From Pseudomonas nitroreducens NBRC 12694 (lineage in GTDB: Bacteria; Pseudomonadota; Gammaproteobacteria; Pseudomonadales; Pseudomonadaceae), in NCBI RefSeq assembly GCF_002091755.1, contig NZ_BDAI01000022.1:1-42859 (forward strand): 42,859 bases of DNA, written 5' to 3'. Shown in pieces: positions 1 to 12,404 of this stretch (positions within the stretch are counted from its first letter, which is position 1; every line of letters begins with the position of its first letter). The position numbers were made by a program, and so were the translations under genes. The notes under the pieces are model-generated. The model ran no database searches. It was not told the DNA's origin and saw nothing but the letters and a program-made list of their open reading frames with translations.

Positions 1-228
1 CGCATCAGCATCCGCGACCACGGCCCCGGCGCCAGCGAGGAACACCTGACGCAACTGGGCGAACCTTTCTTCCGCGCTCCCAACCAGAGCAGCGCAGGCC
101 ATGGCCTGGGCCTGGCCATCGCCCGGCGCGCCATCGAGCGCCACCATGGACGACTGCGCCTGGCCAACCATCCCGACGGCGGATTCGTCGCCAGCATCGA
201 CTTGCCACTACGCCGCCAGGTCGGCTGA
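1..228 (+). CDS. Sensor histidine kinase, C-terminal fragment (ATPase domain)
   Basis: The window opens inside this gene; only the last 75 codons are present, in frame 1, ending with TGA at 226-228. The fragment carries the end of a HATPase_c domain: a D-x-G-x-G box (RDHGPGAS), the F box (EPFFRA), the G2 box (GHGLGLAIARRAIERHHG) and a final beta strand ending in DLPL. These bind ATP in the kinase core of two-component sensors. The loop after the F box is short, as in CpxA/EnvZ-type kinases. What signal it senses cannot be told because the periplasmic, membrane and dimerization parts lie upstream. From memory of P. aeruginosa gene order (TrkH, YkgJ-like and nitroreductase genes near a CpxA-like kinase) it could be a cpxA-type sensor; that is inference. 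Very sure of the domain, unsure of the subfamily. Confidence 0.88.
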   Translation, partial: RISIRDHGPGASEEHLTQLGEPFFRAPNQSSAGHGLGLAIARRAIERHHGRLRLANHPDGGFVASIDLPLRRQVG

Positions 229-254
229 ACCCTGCGCACTTTCGGAGAGCAACC

Positions 255-734
255 ATGAGCCTGCCTGCCTTCGCTACCCCGATCCCCGCTCTGCAACAGC
301 CACTGCCGCCGTCAGTCCTGCTGCGCAGCGAGCCCTGCGACGACCCGCAGTACCTGGTGCTGGCTGTAGAACTGGCACGTCACGCCGCGCGGTGGCGCAC
401 ACGCTGGCCCGGCTTGCGCCTGAGCCTGCCGCAGAGTGGCACCTGGCCACTGGAAAGCTGGCCGGACGCGCTGGGCGAGGCCCTGGATTCGTTGCTGGAG
501 GCGGCACTGGCGCGGCAACCGCACGCAGCGCTGAAACTCTTGCTCAGCTCCGCCCACGGAGAACTGCGCCTGGACCTGCACGGCCACGACCCGCAAGCAC
601 GGGCCTGGCTGCCGGAGGCCCTGCCCCCGGCGCGGCGCCTGGCCGGCTGGCAGGGTGGCCACCTGTTCTGGCGCGCGCGCGACGGCGGCTGGAAGGTTCG
701 CCTGGAACTGCCGCTCAGCCCCGCCAGGCGCTGA
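255..734 (+). CDS. Small uncharacterized protein resembling a decayed histidine-kinase ATPase domain
   Basis: A 159-residue protein starting ATG at 255, 26 bases after the kinase stop, with GGAGAGCAACC ahead of it; it is probably co-transcribed with the kinase. I do not recognise a named family. The pattern is suggestive: residues ~75-105 (ALGEALDSLLEAALAR... then ALKLLLSSAHGELRLDLHG) resemble the N-box helix and following strands of a HATPase_c domain, and the end (GWQGGHLFWRARDGGWKV then RLELP) resembles the final 'HGG-L-...-GG-F-LELP' strands. The G1 box (DxGxG) and the G2 box (GLGL) are absent, so ATP binding is unlikely. No signal peptide or membrane segment is seen. It may be a pseudo-ATPase partner of the kinase or a degenerate duplicate of its domain. 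The last 20 bases overlap the convergent nitroreductase gene. Confidence 0.75.
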   Translation: MSLPAFATPIPALQQPLPPSVLLRSEPCDDPQYLVLAVELARHAARWRTRWPGLRLSLPQSGTWPLESWPDALGEALDSLLEAALARQPHAALKLLLSSAHGELRLDLHGHDPQARAWLPEALPPARRLAGWQGGHLFWRARDGGWKVRLELPLSPARR

Positions 735-1275
735 CGAAGCCGGCCGGGTCCAGCGGCGCCGGGCGGCGCAGTTCGCCGACCGGCGTGCCGAGGTAGATGA
801 AGCCGACGATGCGCTCATTCTCGGTCAGGCCGAGGCCCTCGCGCACCAGCGGATCGAATGCCATGGCGCCCGTCCGCCACATCGCCCCCAATCCTTCGAC
901 ATAGGCTGCCTGGACGATACCGTGGGCGGCACAGCCTGCCGCCAGCCACTGCTCGATTTCCGGCACCTTGGGGTGCTCCTGCAGGCGTGCCACGGCCACC
1001 ACCAGCAAGGGCGCGCGCAGCGGCATGGCGCGAGCCTTGTCCAGCGCCTCGGGCTTGCCATCCGGCTCGCTCGCTGCCACGGCGCGGGCGAACAGCTCGC
1101 CCAGTTCCTTCCGCGCCTCGCCTTCCACGGTGATGAAACGCCAGGGGCGCAGTTGCCCATGATCCGGCGCGCGCAACGCCGAACGGAACAGGCGGTCCAG
1201 TTGCTCGGCGGACGGTGCCGGCTCGCTCAGGCGGGCGTGGGACACACGGTTGAGCAACGCGTCGAGAGCCTCCAT
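715..1275 (-). CDS. Nitroreductase family protein (YdjA-like)
   Basis: A 186-residue FMN-dependent nitroreductase-fold protein of the compact YdjA type (E. coli YdjA is of similar length). The family signature SALRAPDHGQLRPWRF lies near residues 32-47, followed by a typical central helix and the closing ERIVGFIYLGTP strand. Members are homodimeric cytoplasmic flavoproteins that use NAD(P)H; physiological substrates are mostly unknown, so none is proposed. The ATG at 1275 is chosen over longer alternatives because GGAGGC sits six bases upstream (GACTGGAGGCAGCCC) and because the family starts near MEALDALLNRVS. Convergent with the preceding small gene and overlapping it by 20 bases. Confidence 0.9.
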   Translation of the reverse strand: MEALDALLNRVSHARLSEPAPSAEQLDRLFRSALRAPDHGQLRPWRFITVEGEARKELGELFARAVAASEPDGKPEALDKARAMPLRAPLLVVAVARLQEHPKVPEIEQWLAAGCAAHGIVQAAYVEGLGAMWRTGAMAFDPLVREGLGLTENERIVGFIYLGTPVGELRRPAPLDPAGFVSAWRG

Positions 1276-1351
1276 GGGCTGCCTCCAGTCAAACTCGAAA
1301 ACCGCCATTGTAGACGCAAGGGGTTCGCATTTGCTGAGGAAAGACAGCGCC

Positions 1352-1723
1352 TCAGGCCACCCGCTCCGGTGACAATGTCGGCAACACCGGTGGTGTCAGC
1401 GGCGGCAGCCCATAGGCGGCGCGGGCCGCGTCGCAGTTCGGGTTGTGAACGCCATCGGTCCAGGACGCTTCGAACTCCCGGCAGGTCGAGGAACGCTGCT
1501 CGTACAGGGTGCAGCGCACCCCGCAGCCGACATCGCCCAGCAGCGCCGTACAACGCGATGGACGCACCTCGGTGCCACGCATGGCAACCAGGTGCGGGCT
1601 GACCTGGACAACCTGGTCATCGGGGACGATACCGCCAGAAGAGCGGCACTCGCCAAAATAGAAGGACACACGAAAATGCGCGCAGCAGGCGCCGCAGCTC
1701 AAACACGGATTGTGAGTGGACAT
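1352..1723 (-). CDS. YkgJ family cysteine-cluster protein
   Basis: A 123-residue cytoplasmic protein of the YkgJ / CxxCxxCC (UPF0153) family. Residues 6-13 read PCLSCGACC, the N-terminal metal-binding half; further cysteines follow at the FGEC motif, at SRCTALLGDVGCGVRC and at STCREF, giving the eight-cysteine pattern expected to hold a zinc or iron-sulfur centre. The function of the family is not established. The ATG at 1723 is chosen because homologs begin just ahead of the first cysteine motif; the longer reading frame adds 20 residues without family character. It lies between the nitroreductase gene and the divergent trkH gene, 155 bases from the latter. Confidence 0.88.
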   Translation of the reverse strand: MSTHNPCLSCGACCAHFRVSFYFGECRSSGGIVPDDQVVQVSPHLVAMRGTEVRPSRCTALLGDVGCGVRCTLYEQRSSTCREFEASWTDGVHNPNCDAARAAYGLPPLTPPVLPTLSPERVA

Positions 1724-1878
1724 GGATTCGAATGCACTAGAGAAACCGGCGAGCGCCGGCGGGCGGAGACAGATTCTATCCATCCCGTTGCACTTGTGAA
1801 GAGGGGGATTTCACGCGGTTTACAGGCAGCAGGCGACAGGTAAAATGGCCGATTCCCATTGGTTTCAGACCTCAGCGC

Positions 1879-3333
1879 ATGGCCCTGCCGACACTACGCA
1901 CCCTCGGATTCATCATCGGCATCTTCGTGATCACGCTGGCGGTCGCCATGCTGGTTCCCATGGCCACGCTGCTCTACTACGGCCGCGCCCACGAACTGCA
2001 CCCCTTCATCTGGTCGGCGATCATCACCTTCACCTGCGGGCTTGGCATGGTCATCCCCGGCCGCCCGGAGCAGGTGCACCTGCGTCCGCGGGACATGTAC
2101 ATGCTCACCGTGTCGAGCTGGGTGATCGTCTGTTTCTTCTCCTCCCTGCCCTTCATGTTCGCCCGGCACATCAGCTTCACCGACGCAATCTTCGAGAGCA
2201 TGTCCGGCATTACCGCCACCGGCTCGACCGTCCTCAGCGGGCTGGACAAGATGTCGCCGGGTATCCTCATCTGGCGCTCGCTGCTGCACTGGCTGGGCGG
2301 TATCGGCTTCATCGCCATGGCGGTGGCGATCCTGCCGATGCTGCGCATCGGTGGCATGCGCCTGTTCCAGACCGAATCCTCGGACCGCTCCGACAAGGTC
2401 ATGCCGCGCTCGCACATGGTGGCCAAGTACATAGTCGGGGTTTACGTGGCCATCACCATCGCCGGCACGCTGGCCTTCTGGTGGGCCGGCATGGGCCTGT
2501 TCGACTCGCTCAACCACGCCATGTCGGCGATCTCCACCGGCGGTTTCTCCACCTCCGACCAGTCGCTGGCCAAGTGGCACCAGCCGGCGGTGCACTGGGT
2601 CGCGGTGGTGGTCATGATCCTGGGCAGCATTCCCTTCGTGCTGTACGTCTCCATGCTGCGTGGCAACCGCAAGGCGCTGATCCGCGACCACCAGGTCCAC
2701 GGCTTCCTCGGCCTGCTGCTGGTCACCTGGCTGGTGATGGGCACCTGGTACTCGGTGACCTCCAGCCTGCCCTGGCTGGACGCCTTCCGCATCGTCGCGG
2801 TGAACGTGACCTCGGTGGTCACCACCACCGGCTTCGCCCTGGGCGACTACAGCCTGTGGGGCCACTTCTCGATCATGCTGTTCTTCTACCTGGGCTTCAT
2901 CGGCGGCTGCTCCGGCTCCACCGCCGGCGGCATCAAGATCTTCCGCTTCCAGGTGGCCTTCACCCTGCTGCGCGCCAGCCTCTACCAACTGATCCACCCG
3001 CGCGCGGTGATCAAGCAGAGCTACAACGGCCACCGCCTGGACGAGGAGATCGTGCGTTCGATCCTGACCTTCTCGTTCTTCTTCGGCGCCACCGTCGGTG
3101 CCCTGGCGCTGGGCCTGTCGTTCCTCGGCCTGGACTGGATGACCTCGCTGACCGGCGCGGCCAGCACCGTGGCCGGCGTCGGCCCGGGCATGGGGCCGAT
3201 CATCGGCCCCTCGGGCAACTTCGCCTCGCTGCCGGATGCCGCCAAGTGGCTGCTCTGCGGCGGCATGCTGGCGGGCCGTCTGGAGATCATCACGGTGCTG
3301 GTGCTGTTCACCCCGGCGTTCTGGCGGCACTGA
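1879..3333 (+). CDS. trkH: Trk potassium uptake system membrane subunit TrkH
   Basis: A 484-residue inner-membrane protein, normal length for TrkH, that with the NAD-binding subunit TrkA imports K+ (trkA is not in this window). It has the fourfold helix-loop-helix architecture of the Trk/Ktr/HKT superfamily. The four selectivity-filter loops can be picked out: ITATGSTVL (~113), ISTGGFSTS (~218), VTTTGFALGDY (~313) and GVGPGMGPI (~433), each with the expected filter glycine. About ten membrane helices are visible, and the segment GCSGSTAGGIKIFR near residue 340 is the family's gating-loop signature. The start MALPTLRTLGF has no strong ribosome site; a nearby alternative cannot be excluded. Transcribed alone, divergent from the YkgJ-like gene and followed by REP repeats. 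Confidence 0.93.
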   Translation: MALPTLRTLGFIIGIFVITLAVAMLVPMATLLYYGRAHELHPFIWSAIITFTCGLGMVIPGRPEQVHLRPRDMYMLTVSSWVIVCFFSSLPFMFARHISFTDAIFESMSGITATGSTVLSGLDKMSPGILIWRSLLHWLGGIGFIAMAVAILPMLRIGGMRLFQTESSDRSDKVMPRSHMVAKYIVGVYVAITIAGTLAFWWAGMGLFDSLNHAMSAISTGGFSTSDQSLAKWHQPAVHWVAVVVMILGSIPFVLYVSMLRGNRKALIRDHQVHGFLGLLLVTWLVMGTWYSVTSSLPWLDAFRIVAVNVTSVVTTTGFALGDYSLWGHFSIMLFFYLGFIGGCSGSTAGGIKIFRFQVAFTLLRASLYQLIHPRAVIKQSYNGHRLDEEIVRSILTFSFFFGATVGALALGLSFLGLDWMTSLTGAASTVAGVGPGMGPIIGPSGNFASLPDAAKWLLCGGMLAGRLEIITVLVLFTPAFWRH

Positions 3334-3369
3334 TCGTCCCTGCCAGCAAATTTGCAGGATGAACACGCA

Positions 3370-3402
3370 GTAGGATGGCGTGGAGCGCAGCGATACCCAT
3401 CA
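3370..3402. repeat. Half copy of the GTAGGATGG...GGTATCGC intergenic repeat
   Basis: The stretch GTAGGATGGCGTGGAGCGCAGCGATACCCATC matches one arm of the larger palindromic elements at 31417-31500 and 35075-35160. Only one arm is present here, directly before a complete REP pair. Seen by direct comparison within the window. Confidence 0.75.
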
Positions 3403-3430
3403 ATCCCAGGCGCCGACTGCGCCAGGCTTC

Positions 3431-3502
3431 TGTAGGAGCGAGCTTGCTCGCGAACGCTTGGGCGCCGGTATCAAGCGGTTCGCGAGCAAGCTCGCTCCTA
3501 CA
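3431..3502. repeat. REP (BIME-type) inverted pair
   Basis: Two 25-base arms, TGTAGGAGCGAGCTTGCTCG... at 3431-3455 and its exact reverse complement at 3478-3502, flank a 22-base spacer. Each arm also contains an internal GCGAGC-TT-GCTCGC hairpin. This is the familiar Pseudomonas REP doublet; here it sits between the convergent trkH and araC-type genes, where such pairs often end transcripts or bind gyrase/IHF in other species. A second copy lies at 30012-30091. Confidence 0.92.
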
Positions 3503-3526
3503 ACCAGCCGCTTGGCGCCGGAGGAA

Positions 3527-4525
3527 TCACAACTCCTCGCGGTATTCCCCCGGCGTCTTGCCGAACCAGCGGCGGAAGGCACGGAAGAAGTTGCTCGGCT
3601 CCGAGAACCCCAGCAGGTAGGCAATCTCCAGCAGTGTCATGCGCGGCGTGGCGAGGTACTGCTGGGCCAGCTCGCGGCGGGTGTCGTCGAGCAGTTGCTG
3701 GTAGCTGGTGCCCTCTTCCTGAAGGCGGCGCTGCAGGGTGCGTTCGGACAGGTGCAGCGCCTGCGCCACGTTCTCGCGCTTGGGCTCGCCCTGGGGCAGC
3801 AGGCGGCACAGGACCTGGCGCGTCTGGTGGCTGAAGCGGCTGCTGACGAAGCGCGCCAGGTATTCCCCGGCAAAGCGGTCGTGCAGGCGCGCCAGTTCCT
3901 CGTTGGCAGTGGGTAGCGGCGCAGCCATGTCCTCGTGGGAAAACAGCATCGCGCAGTCGGCGTGGCCGAAGCTCAGCGGCGCCTGGAACAGTTCCCGGTA
4001 GGGCTCGATGTCCTGCGGCGGCTCGCCCGCCAGGCGTACCTCGAGCGGCTTGATTGCCCGCCCGGTAATCCAGCGCAGCATGGCGGTCAGGCTGGCCAGC
4101 GAGCATTCCGCGCTCTGCCGCGGCACCGGCAGGCGGTCGCCGTGGACCACGATGCGGTAGAGGCAGCCTTCGGGGAGGCGGCGGAAGCTCAGGTCGGCGC
4201 CCTCGGCAATGATCCGCTGGTAGCGCTCGAGCCGCTCGAAGCCCTCGCCCAGGTTGCGGCTGGACATCAGCGCGTAGCCCACCACCGGGAACGCCGGAGT
4301 GTGCACGCGGGCAATGTTCAGGCCGATGGCCGGATTGCCGGACAGCTCCACGGCGCGGTTCCACAGGCGGCTCATGGCGTCCTGCGGGAAGCGCGCATCG
4401 GGGTCGTCGAGGGCAGCGAAATCCAATCCCAGTTCGGCGAACAGCGCTCGGCTGTCCAGGCCTTCCAGTTCCAGGGACTGGACGATTCCCCGCACCCAAC
4501 TGGACAGGGTCGTACGCTCAGGCAT
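3527..4525 (-). CDS. AraC family transcriptional regulator (arabinose-binding-like N-domain)
   Basis: A 332-residue regulator. Residues ~1-220 form the long N-terminal domain of the OruR/ArgR-like AraC subgroup (segments VELSGNPAIGLNIA and FPVVGYALMSSRNLGEGFERL are characteristic). The C-terminal ~100 residues hold the two helix-turn-helix units: NVAQALHLSERTLQRRLQEE and LEIAYLLGFSEPSNFFRAFR, then the closing W-G-x-T-P-x-E-Y-R. It should bind DNA as a transcription factor; the ligand and targets cannot be read from the sequence. ATG at 4525 is preferred over the ATG at 4561 because AGAAGAAA lies just upstream and the subgroup starts near this point. The divergent neighbour, the Mpo1-like gene 144 bases away, is a possible target. 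Confidence 0.88.
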   Translation of the reverse strand: MPERTTLSSWVRGIVQSLELEGLDSRALFAELGLDFAALDDPDARFPQDAMSRLWNRAVELSGNPAIGLNIARVHTPAFPVVGYALMSSRNLGEGFERLERYQRIIAEGADLSFRRLPEGCLYRIVVHGDRLPVPRQSAECSLASLTAMLRWITGRAIKPLEVRLAGEPPQDIEPYRELFQAPLSFGHADCAMLFSHEDMAAPLPTANEELARLHDRFAGEYLARFVSSRFSHQTRQVLCRLLPQGEPKRENVAQALHLSERTLQRRLQEEGTSYQQLLDDTRRELAQQYLATPRMTLLEIAYLLGFSEPSNFFRAFRRWFGKTPGEYREEL

Positions 4526-4669
4526 GCGTTTTCTTCTGGTTATGGTGGTCAACGGCGCCACCGCCAGTCAGCTGGCGGCGCAGGGGGATACTAAACTGGT
4601 CCCCTATGCCATCCGCAAGTCCGATAGCTCCAGCCTACACTGGGCCACCACAACAACAGGAGGTGCGCC

Positions 4670-4987
4670 ATGAGCACCCAGACCGCCGATCGGTTCCGGA
4701 GCTTCGCCGAGTTCTACCCGTATTACCTGCAGGAGCACAGCAATGCCGTGTGCCGTCGCCTGCATTACGTGGGCAGCCTGCTGGTGCTGTCGATCCTCGC
4801 CTACGCCATCGTCAGCGGGCACTGGTTGTGGCTGCTGGCCATGCCATTGGCCGGCTACGGCTTCGCCTGGGTCGGCCACTTCGTGTTCGAGAAGAACCGC
4901 CCCGCCACCTTCAAGTACCCGTTGTGGTCGCTGATGGGCGACTGGGTGATGCTCAAGGACGCCTTTACCGGACGCATCCGCTTCTAA
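4670..4987 (+). CDS. Mpo1-like (DUF962) membrane protein
   Basis: A 105-residue protein of the Mpo1/YGL010w-like family. The N-terminal half has the family pattern F-x-x-F-x-P-Y-Y-L-x-E-H then N-x-x-C-R-R-L-H-Y-V-G (residues ~11-35), two hydrophobic segments follow (LLVLSILAYAIV and LWLLAMPLAGYGFAWV), then GHFVFEKNRPATFKYPLWSL and GDW. In yeast Mpo1 is an Fe(II)-dependent dioxygenase in alpha-oxidation of 2-hydroxy fatty acids; the histidines conserved there are present here (EH, LHY, GHF), so a related lipid-oxidation role is possible but unproven in bacteria. A strong AGGAGGTG ribosome site seven bases before the ATG fixes the start. Confidence 0.87.
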   Translation: MSTQTADRFRSFAEFYPYYLQEHSNAVCRRLHYVGSLLVLSILAYAIVSGHWLWLLAMPLAGYGFAWVGHFVFEKNRPATFKYPLWSLMGDWVMLKDAFTGRIRF

Positions 4988-5009
4988 GGCTGCAACGCAA
5001 CGGTTGCCC

Positions 5010-6530
5010 TCAGCGCGCCGCGTTACGTTGTGCCGTGCGCTCGAAGAGGATCGCCTGCACCTCCCCGCCGGCATGCTGCGCCACCCGTTTCCAGGTGGCC
5101 GGCACGTCGGGAATCTCCTGGTCGTTGTAGCGGCTCATCACCAGCCAGACGCGCCCCTGGTCCTGCGGCAGGTCCGCCAGGTGGTCGACGAAGGCATGCT
5201 GGCGGTCGTCGATCAGCGAACCAAAGCCATAACGCCCCGGCCGGCCCGAGCTGCCATCCGCCGCCGGGGCGGTGTAGAGCAATGGTTCGTGGCCGGTCTG
5301 GTTGTAATAGCGGAAGGTCAGGTACCAGAGGATGTCATCGACCACCACCCGGTCGCCGGCGCGGTAGTGGGCGTTGACGTAGGCCGCCATGCCGTCGAAC
5401 TGCTCGTCCGGGTCGATGGCGATTGCGCGCCCCACCCCTAAGCCCTGCAACCCCAGCAGGGTCACCAGCAGCACCGTCCCCAGCGCACGGCGCTTATCCA
5501 GCAGGCGATCCAGCGCCAGCGCCAGCAGCAGCGGCAAGCCCAGGGCGAAAGCCGTGAGGTAGCGTTCGACGAAGACCGGGGAAATGAACGAGATGCCATA
5601 CAGCAGCAGCAAGGGCATGCCGCAATAGAGCGCCAGCAGTACCCCGCCACGCTGGGGACTGCGGTCGGCGCGCAGCACCAGTGCAGCCGCCGCCACCAGC
5701 AGCAGCGGCACGCCGAGCAGCACGGGCCAGGGCAACTCGTTGCCATCGGATTGCGCCAGCCACTGCCAGAGCATCGAGGGTAGCGAGCGCGCATCCACCG
5801 GCGGCTGCCAGCCCACGTCGCCACCCGCTTCCAGCACCGCCATGTGGCGGATCAGGTCGAACAGCCCGGGCAACCAGGGCAGGAACAGCACGGCGATGGC
5901 CAGGTTGGCCAGCCACCAGTCGCGTCGGCGCAGCGGGTTGTTCGGCAGCGTTGCCAGCCACAGCCACTGCACGAGTGCGCCGAACAGGCTGAAGTAATGG
6001 GTGTAGAAGGCCGCGGTCATCAGCGCGACATACACCAGCAGATAGCGCCGCCGCTGCACCTGCCGCCAGTACAGCAACGCCAGCGTCGCCGCCAGCAACC
6101 AGCAGCCGAGCAGCGAATACATGCGCACTTCCTGGCTGTAACGTACCGCCGTGGGCAGCATTGCCAACAACAGCACGGCGATGAAAGTGGCCCGCGGCGA
6201 AGCCAGCCGCCACACCAGCCAGCCGCCGAGAAACACCGCAAAGGTGCCGAACACGGCGCTGAACGATCGCAGCGAAAGAACGCCCTCGCCCGCCACTGCG
6301 ACCCAGGCATGCAGCAGGAAGAAGTACAGCGGCGGATGCACGTCGTGGGCGGCGTGCTGCCAGAGCTGGACGGGCGAATAGCGGGCGAGGAACAGGCTGG
6401 AGGTCTCGTCCCCCCACAGTGCCGAATCCGACAGACCATAAAGGCGCAGGCACAGGGCGAGCACCAGCAGCGGCAGGAACCACCACTGGCGCAACAGGAC
6501 AGGCAGAGTCGGCGGCTCGCGGGACAGCAT
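5010..6530 (-). CDS. GT39-type polyprenol-phosphate glycosyltransferase (ArnT/PMT superfamily)
   Basis: A 506-residue integral inner-membrane protein with about 10-12 hydrophobic helices and a C-terminal periplasmic domain. The first periplasmic loop carries the catalytic acid pair of the GT-C fold, WGDETS (D41-E42 counted from the ATG start), followed by DVHPPLYFFLLHAW, the conserved second-acidic/His-Pro-Pro motif of dolichyl-phosphate-mannose mannosyltransferase-like enzymes. Such enzymes move a sugar from a lipid-phosphate carrier to a protein, lipid A or teichoic acid in the periplasm; the acceptor here cannot be inferred because no LPS or carrier-sugar genes are nearby. ATG at 6530 (or the adjoining GTG at 6533) follows GAGGGTGTG. 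Convergent with the Mpo1-like gene. Confidence 0.85.
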   Translation of the reverse strand: MLSREPPTLPVLLRQWWFLPLLVLALCLRLYGLSDSALWGDETSSLFLARYSPVQLWQHAAHDVHPPLYFFLLHAWVAVAGEGVLSLRSFSAVFGTFAVFLGGWLVWRLASPRATFIAVLLLAMLPTAVRYSQEVRMYSLLGCWLLAATLALLYWRQVQRRRYLLVYVALMTAAFYTHYFSLFGALVQWLWLATLPNNPLRRRDWWLANLAIAVLFLPWLPGLFDLIRHMAVLEAGGDVGWQPPVDARSLPSMLWQWLAQSDGNELPWPVLLGVPLLLVAAAALVLRADRSPQRGGVLLALYCGMPLLLLYGISFISPVFVERYLTAFALGLPLLLALALDRLLDKRRALGTVLLVTLLGLQGLGVGRAIAIDPDEQFDGMAAYVNAHYRAGDRVVVDDILWYLTFRYYNQTGHEPLLYTAPAADGSSGRPGRYGFGSLIDDRQHAFVDHLADLPQDQGRVWLVMSRYNDQEIPDVPATWKRVAQHAGGEVQAILFERTAQRNAAR

Positions 6531-6587
6531 CACACCCTCGGAGGAAAGACGTGCGTGCCGCTGAGTGTAAGCCAGGCAAGGCCGAAA

Positions 6588-10904
<4,317 letters not shown>

Positions 10905-11016
10905 GCAGACCAATATGGTGGTGCGCGAAGCCCGTCACAAGGACCACTGATCGCGCCTCGCCGCACGCTGCGCCAGCCGTTACGCTGCACCCATCCAGCC
11001 GGCGGAATGACACTCG

Positions 11017-11385
11017 ATGAGCGAGCGTGATCGCGACTACTACTGGGAACAGGTCAAACAACAGAACCGGCAGAAGCCGCCCGATGTGCCGAAGCGCAAG
11101 TGGCGGATGCTGGTGAAGGCGTTGCTGTGCTTCCTCATCCCCTTGCTGATCGTGGCGGCAGGCGCAGCCCTGTGGCGCAACCCCGCCAGCCAGTTCTGGC
11201 TCCAGGAACGCTGGGGGCTGCTGCAGACACGCCTGGGCATTTCCCCGAGCGGCCTGCCGGCCACTCCGCCAGCGTCGCCCTACAGCGACAGTCCGCGCAG
11301 GCTGTCGGACTGCATCAAGCCGGGCAACGTGATCGACGACGAAGTGCGAGCCTGCGTCAAAGGCTACCGGCCGAAGACCTGGTGA
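11017..11385 (+). CDS. Small single-pass membrane protein of unknown function
   Basis: A 122-residue protein that I do not recognise. A charged N-terminal stretch (SERDRDYYWEQVKQQNRQK, residues 2-20) is followed by KRKWR and one hydrophobic helix at about 34-52 (ALLCFLIPLLIVAAGAALW), so the N-terminus is probably cytoplasmic and the rest periplasmic. The C-terminal part is Pro/Ser rich and ends in a conserved-looking block with two cysteines, SDCIKPGNVIDDEVRACVKG, which could form a disulfide. GGCGGA lies ahead of the ATG at 11017. The gene is divergent from lhr (112 bases) and convergent with cheR, from which a GC-rich hairpin separates it. Confidence 0.8.
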   Translation: MSERDRDYYWEQVKQQNRQKPPDVPKRKWRMLVKALLCFLIPLLIVAAGAALWRNPASQFWLQERWGLLQTRLGISPSGLPATPPASPYSDSPRRLSDCIKPGNVIDDEVRACVKGYRPKTW

Positions 11386-11430
11386 CGGGCAGCCTGCGGA
11401 TCATGGCCATGGCCGCACAGCGCGATGAGA

Positions 11431-11452
11431 ACCCCGCCCGCTCGGGCGGGGT
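11431..11452. terminator. GC-rich hairpin between convergent genes
   Basis: ACCCCGCCC-GCTC-GGGCGGGGT forms a nine-base perfect stem with a four-base loop between the convergent small membrane protein gene and cheR. There is no clear T tract on either side, so terminator function is likely from position but not certain. Confidence 0.6.
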
Positions 11453-11461
11453 ATCGGCCGA

Positions 11462-12283
11462 TCACTTGGCCTTGTAGATGATGCCCGGGCTGCACTGGAC
11501 CATCTGGTAATGATCCGGCAGTGCGTTGAGCGCCTCGGAAGCGCCGAGGAACAGGTAGCCGCCGGGCTTGAGGGTGGCATGGATGCGCAGCAGGATGTCG
11601 CGCTTCACCTCGGCCGAGAAATAGATCAGTACGTTGCGGCAGAACACCATGTCGAACTTGCCCAGCGTCGCGTAGCTGTCCAGCAGGTTCAGCGCGCGGA
11701 ACTCCACGCGGCTCTTGATCGCCGGCTTCACCGTCCAGCGCCCCGGGGTCTTCTGGTCGAAGTAGCGCGCCAGGCGCTCCTGCGACAGGCCGCGGCCAAT
11801 CGCCAGGCTGTCGTACTCACCGGCCTTGCAGGCGCTGAGCATCGAGCCGGAGAGATCCGTGGCGACGATCTGCACGCCCGCCTTGAGCTGGCCGAGGTTG
11901 GTGCGCTCGAACTCGTCGATGGCCATCGACAGCGAATAAGGCTCCTGCCCCGAGGAGCAGGCCGCCGACCAGATGCGCAGGCGCTGGCCGGGCGCAGCCT
12001 TGATCATCTCCGGCAGCACGCGGTTCTTCAGTACTTCGAAGGGGTAGGTATCGCGAAACCACAGGGTCTCGTTGGTGGTCATCGCGTCGACCACCTGCTC
12101 GCGCAGCTGGCTGCGCATCTGGATCTTCTGCACCAGCTCGCCCAGGGACTTGATGCCCTGCTGTTCCATCAACTTGTTCAAGCGGCTGGAGACCAGGTAC
12201 TGCTTGTTGGCGCCCAGGAGGATGCCGCAGGTCTTCTCCAGGAAATCCCGGAACAGCTCGAATTCAGAATTGGTGGATGTCAC
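11462..12283 (-). CDS. cheR: Chemotaxis protein methyltransferase CheR
   Basis: A 273-residue SAM-dependent glutamate methyltransferase that methylates chemoreceptors in adaptation. The N-terminal helical CheR domain spans ~1-70 (FRDFLEKTCGILLG, then SSRLNKLME); the signature TTNETLWFRD follows at ~69-78. The SAM site includes IWSAACSSGQEPYS (~104-117), IVATDLSGSML, and FDMVFCRNVLIYFSAEVKR with the N-V-x-I-Y-F motif. The start is taken as GTG at 12283, because AAAGAGG lies seven bases upstream and this gives the usual CheR length; an upstream in-frame ATG at 12349 would add 22 residues that overlap the terminator region. Downstream of cheV on the same strand and close to the flgAMN genes, matching the Pseudomonas cheR1 position. 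Confidence 0.94.
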   Translation of the reverse strand: MTSTNSEFELFRDFLEKTCGILLGANKQYLVSSRLNKLMEQQGIKSLGELVQKIQMRSQLREQVVDAMTTNETLWFRDTYPFEVLKNRVLPEMIKAAPGQRLRIWSAACSSGQEPYSLSMAIDEFERTNLGQLKAGVQIVATDLSGSMLSACKAGEYDSLAIGRGLSQERLARYFDQKTPGRWTVKPAIKSRVEFRALNLLDSYATLGKFDMVFCRNVLIYFSAEVKRDILLRIHATLKPGGYLFLGASEALNALPDHYQMVQCSPGIIYKAK

Positions 12284-12347
12284 AGATAAACCTCTTTGCT
12301 CGTGGACGGCTGCCGACGGTGCGGCGGCAACTGCCTGACCGGTGCTC

Positions 12348-12388
12348 AAAAAAACATAGACGATGCGGGCGGCACCGGCGCCACCCGC
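12348..12388 (-). terminator. Rho-independent terminator after cheV
   Basis: Read on the minus strand, GCGGGTGGC-GCCGGT-GCCGCCCGC (12388-12365) forms a nine-pair stem with one G-T pair, followed after a few bases by a run of seven T (12355-12349). It lies between cheV and cheR, so cheR is probably at least partly transcribed from its own promoter or by read-through. Confidence 0.7.
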
Positions 12389-12404
12389 ACCTCGTCACTG
12401 CCCG

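Noticed and set aside
3431..3502. Possible CRISPR-like repeats
   Set aside because: The repeats are inverted pairs of REP type, not direct repeats with regular spacers, and no cas gene is present.
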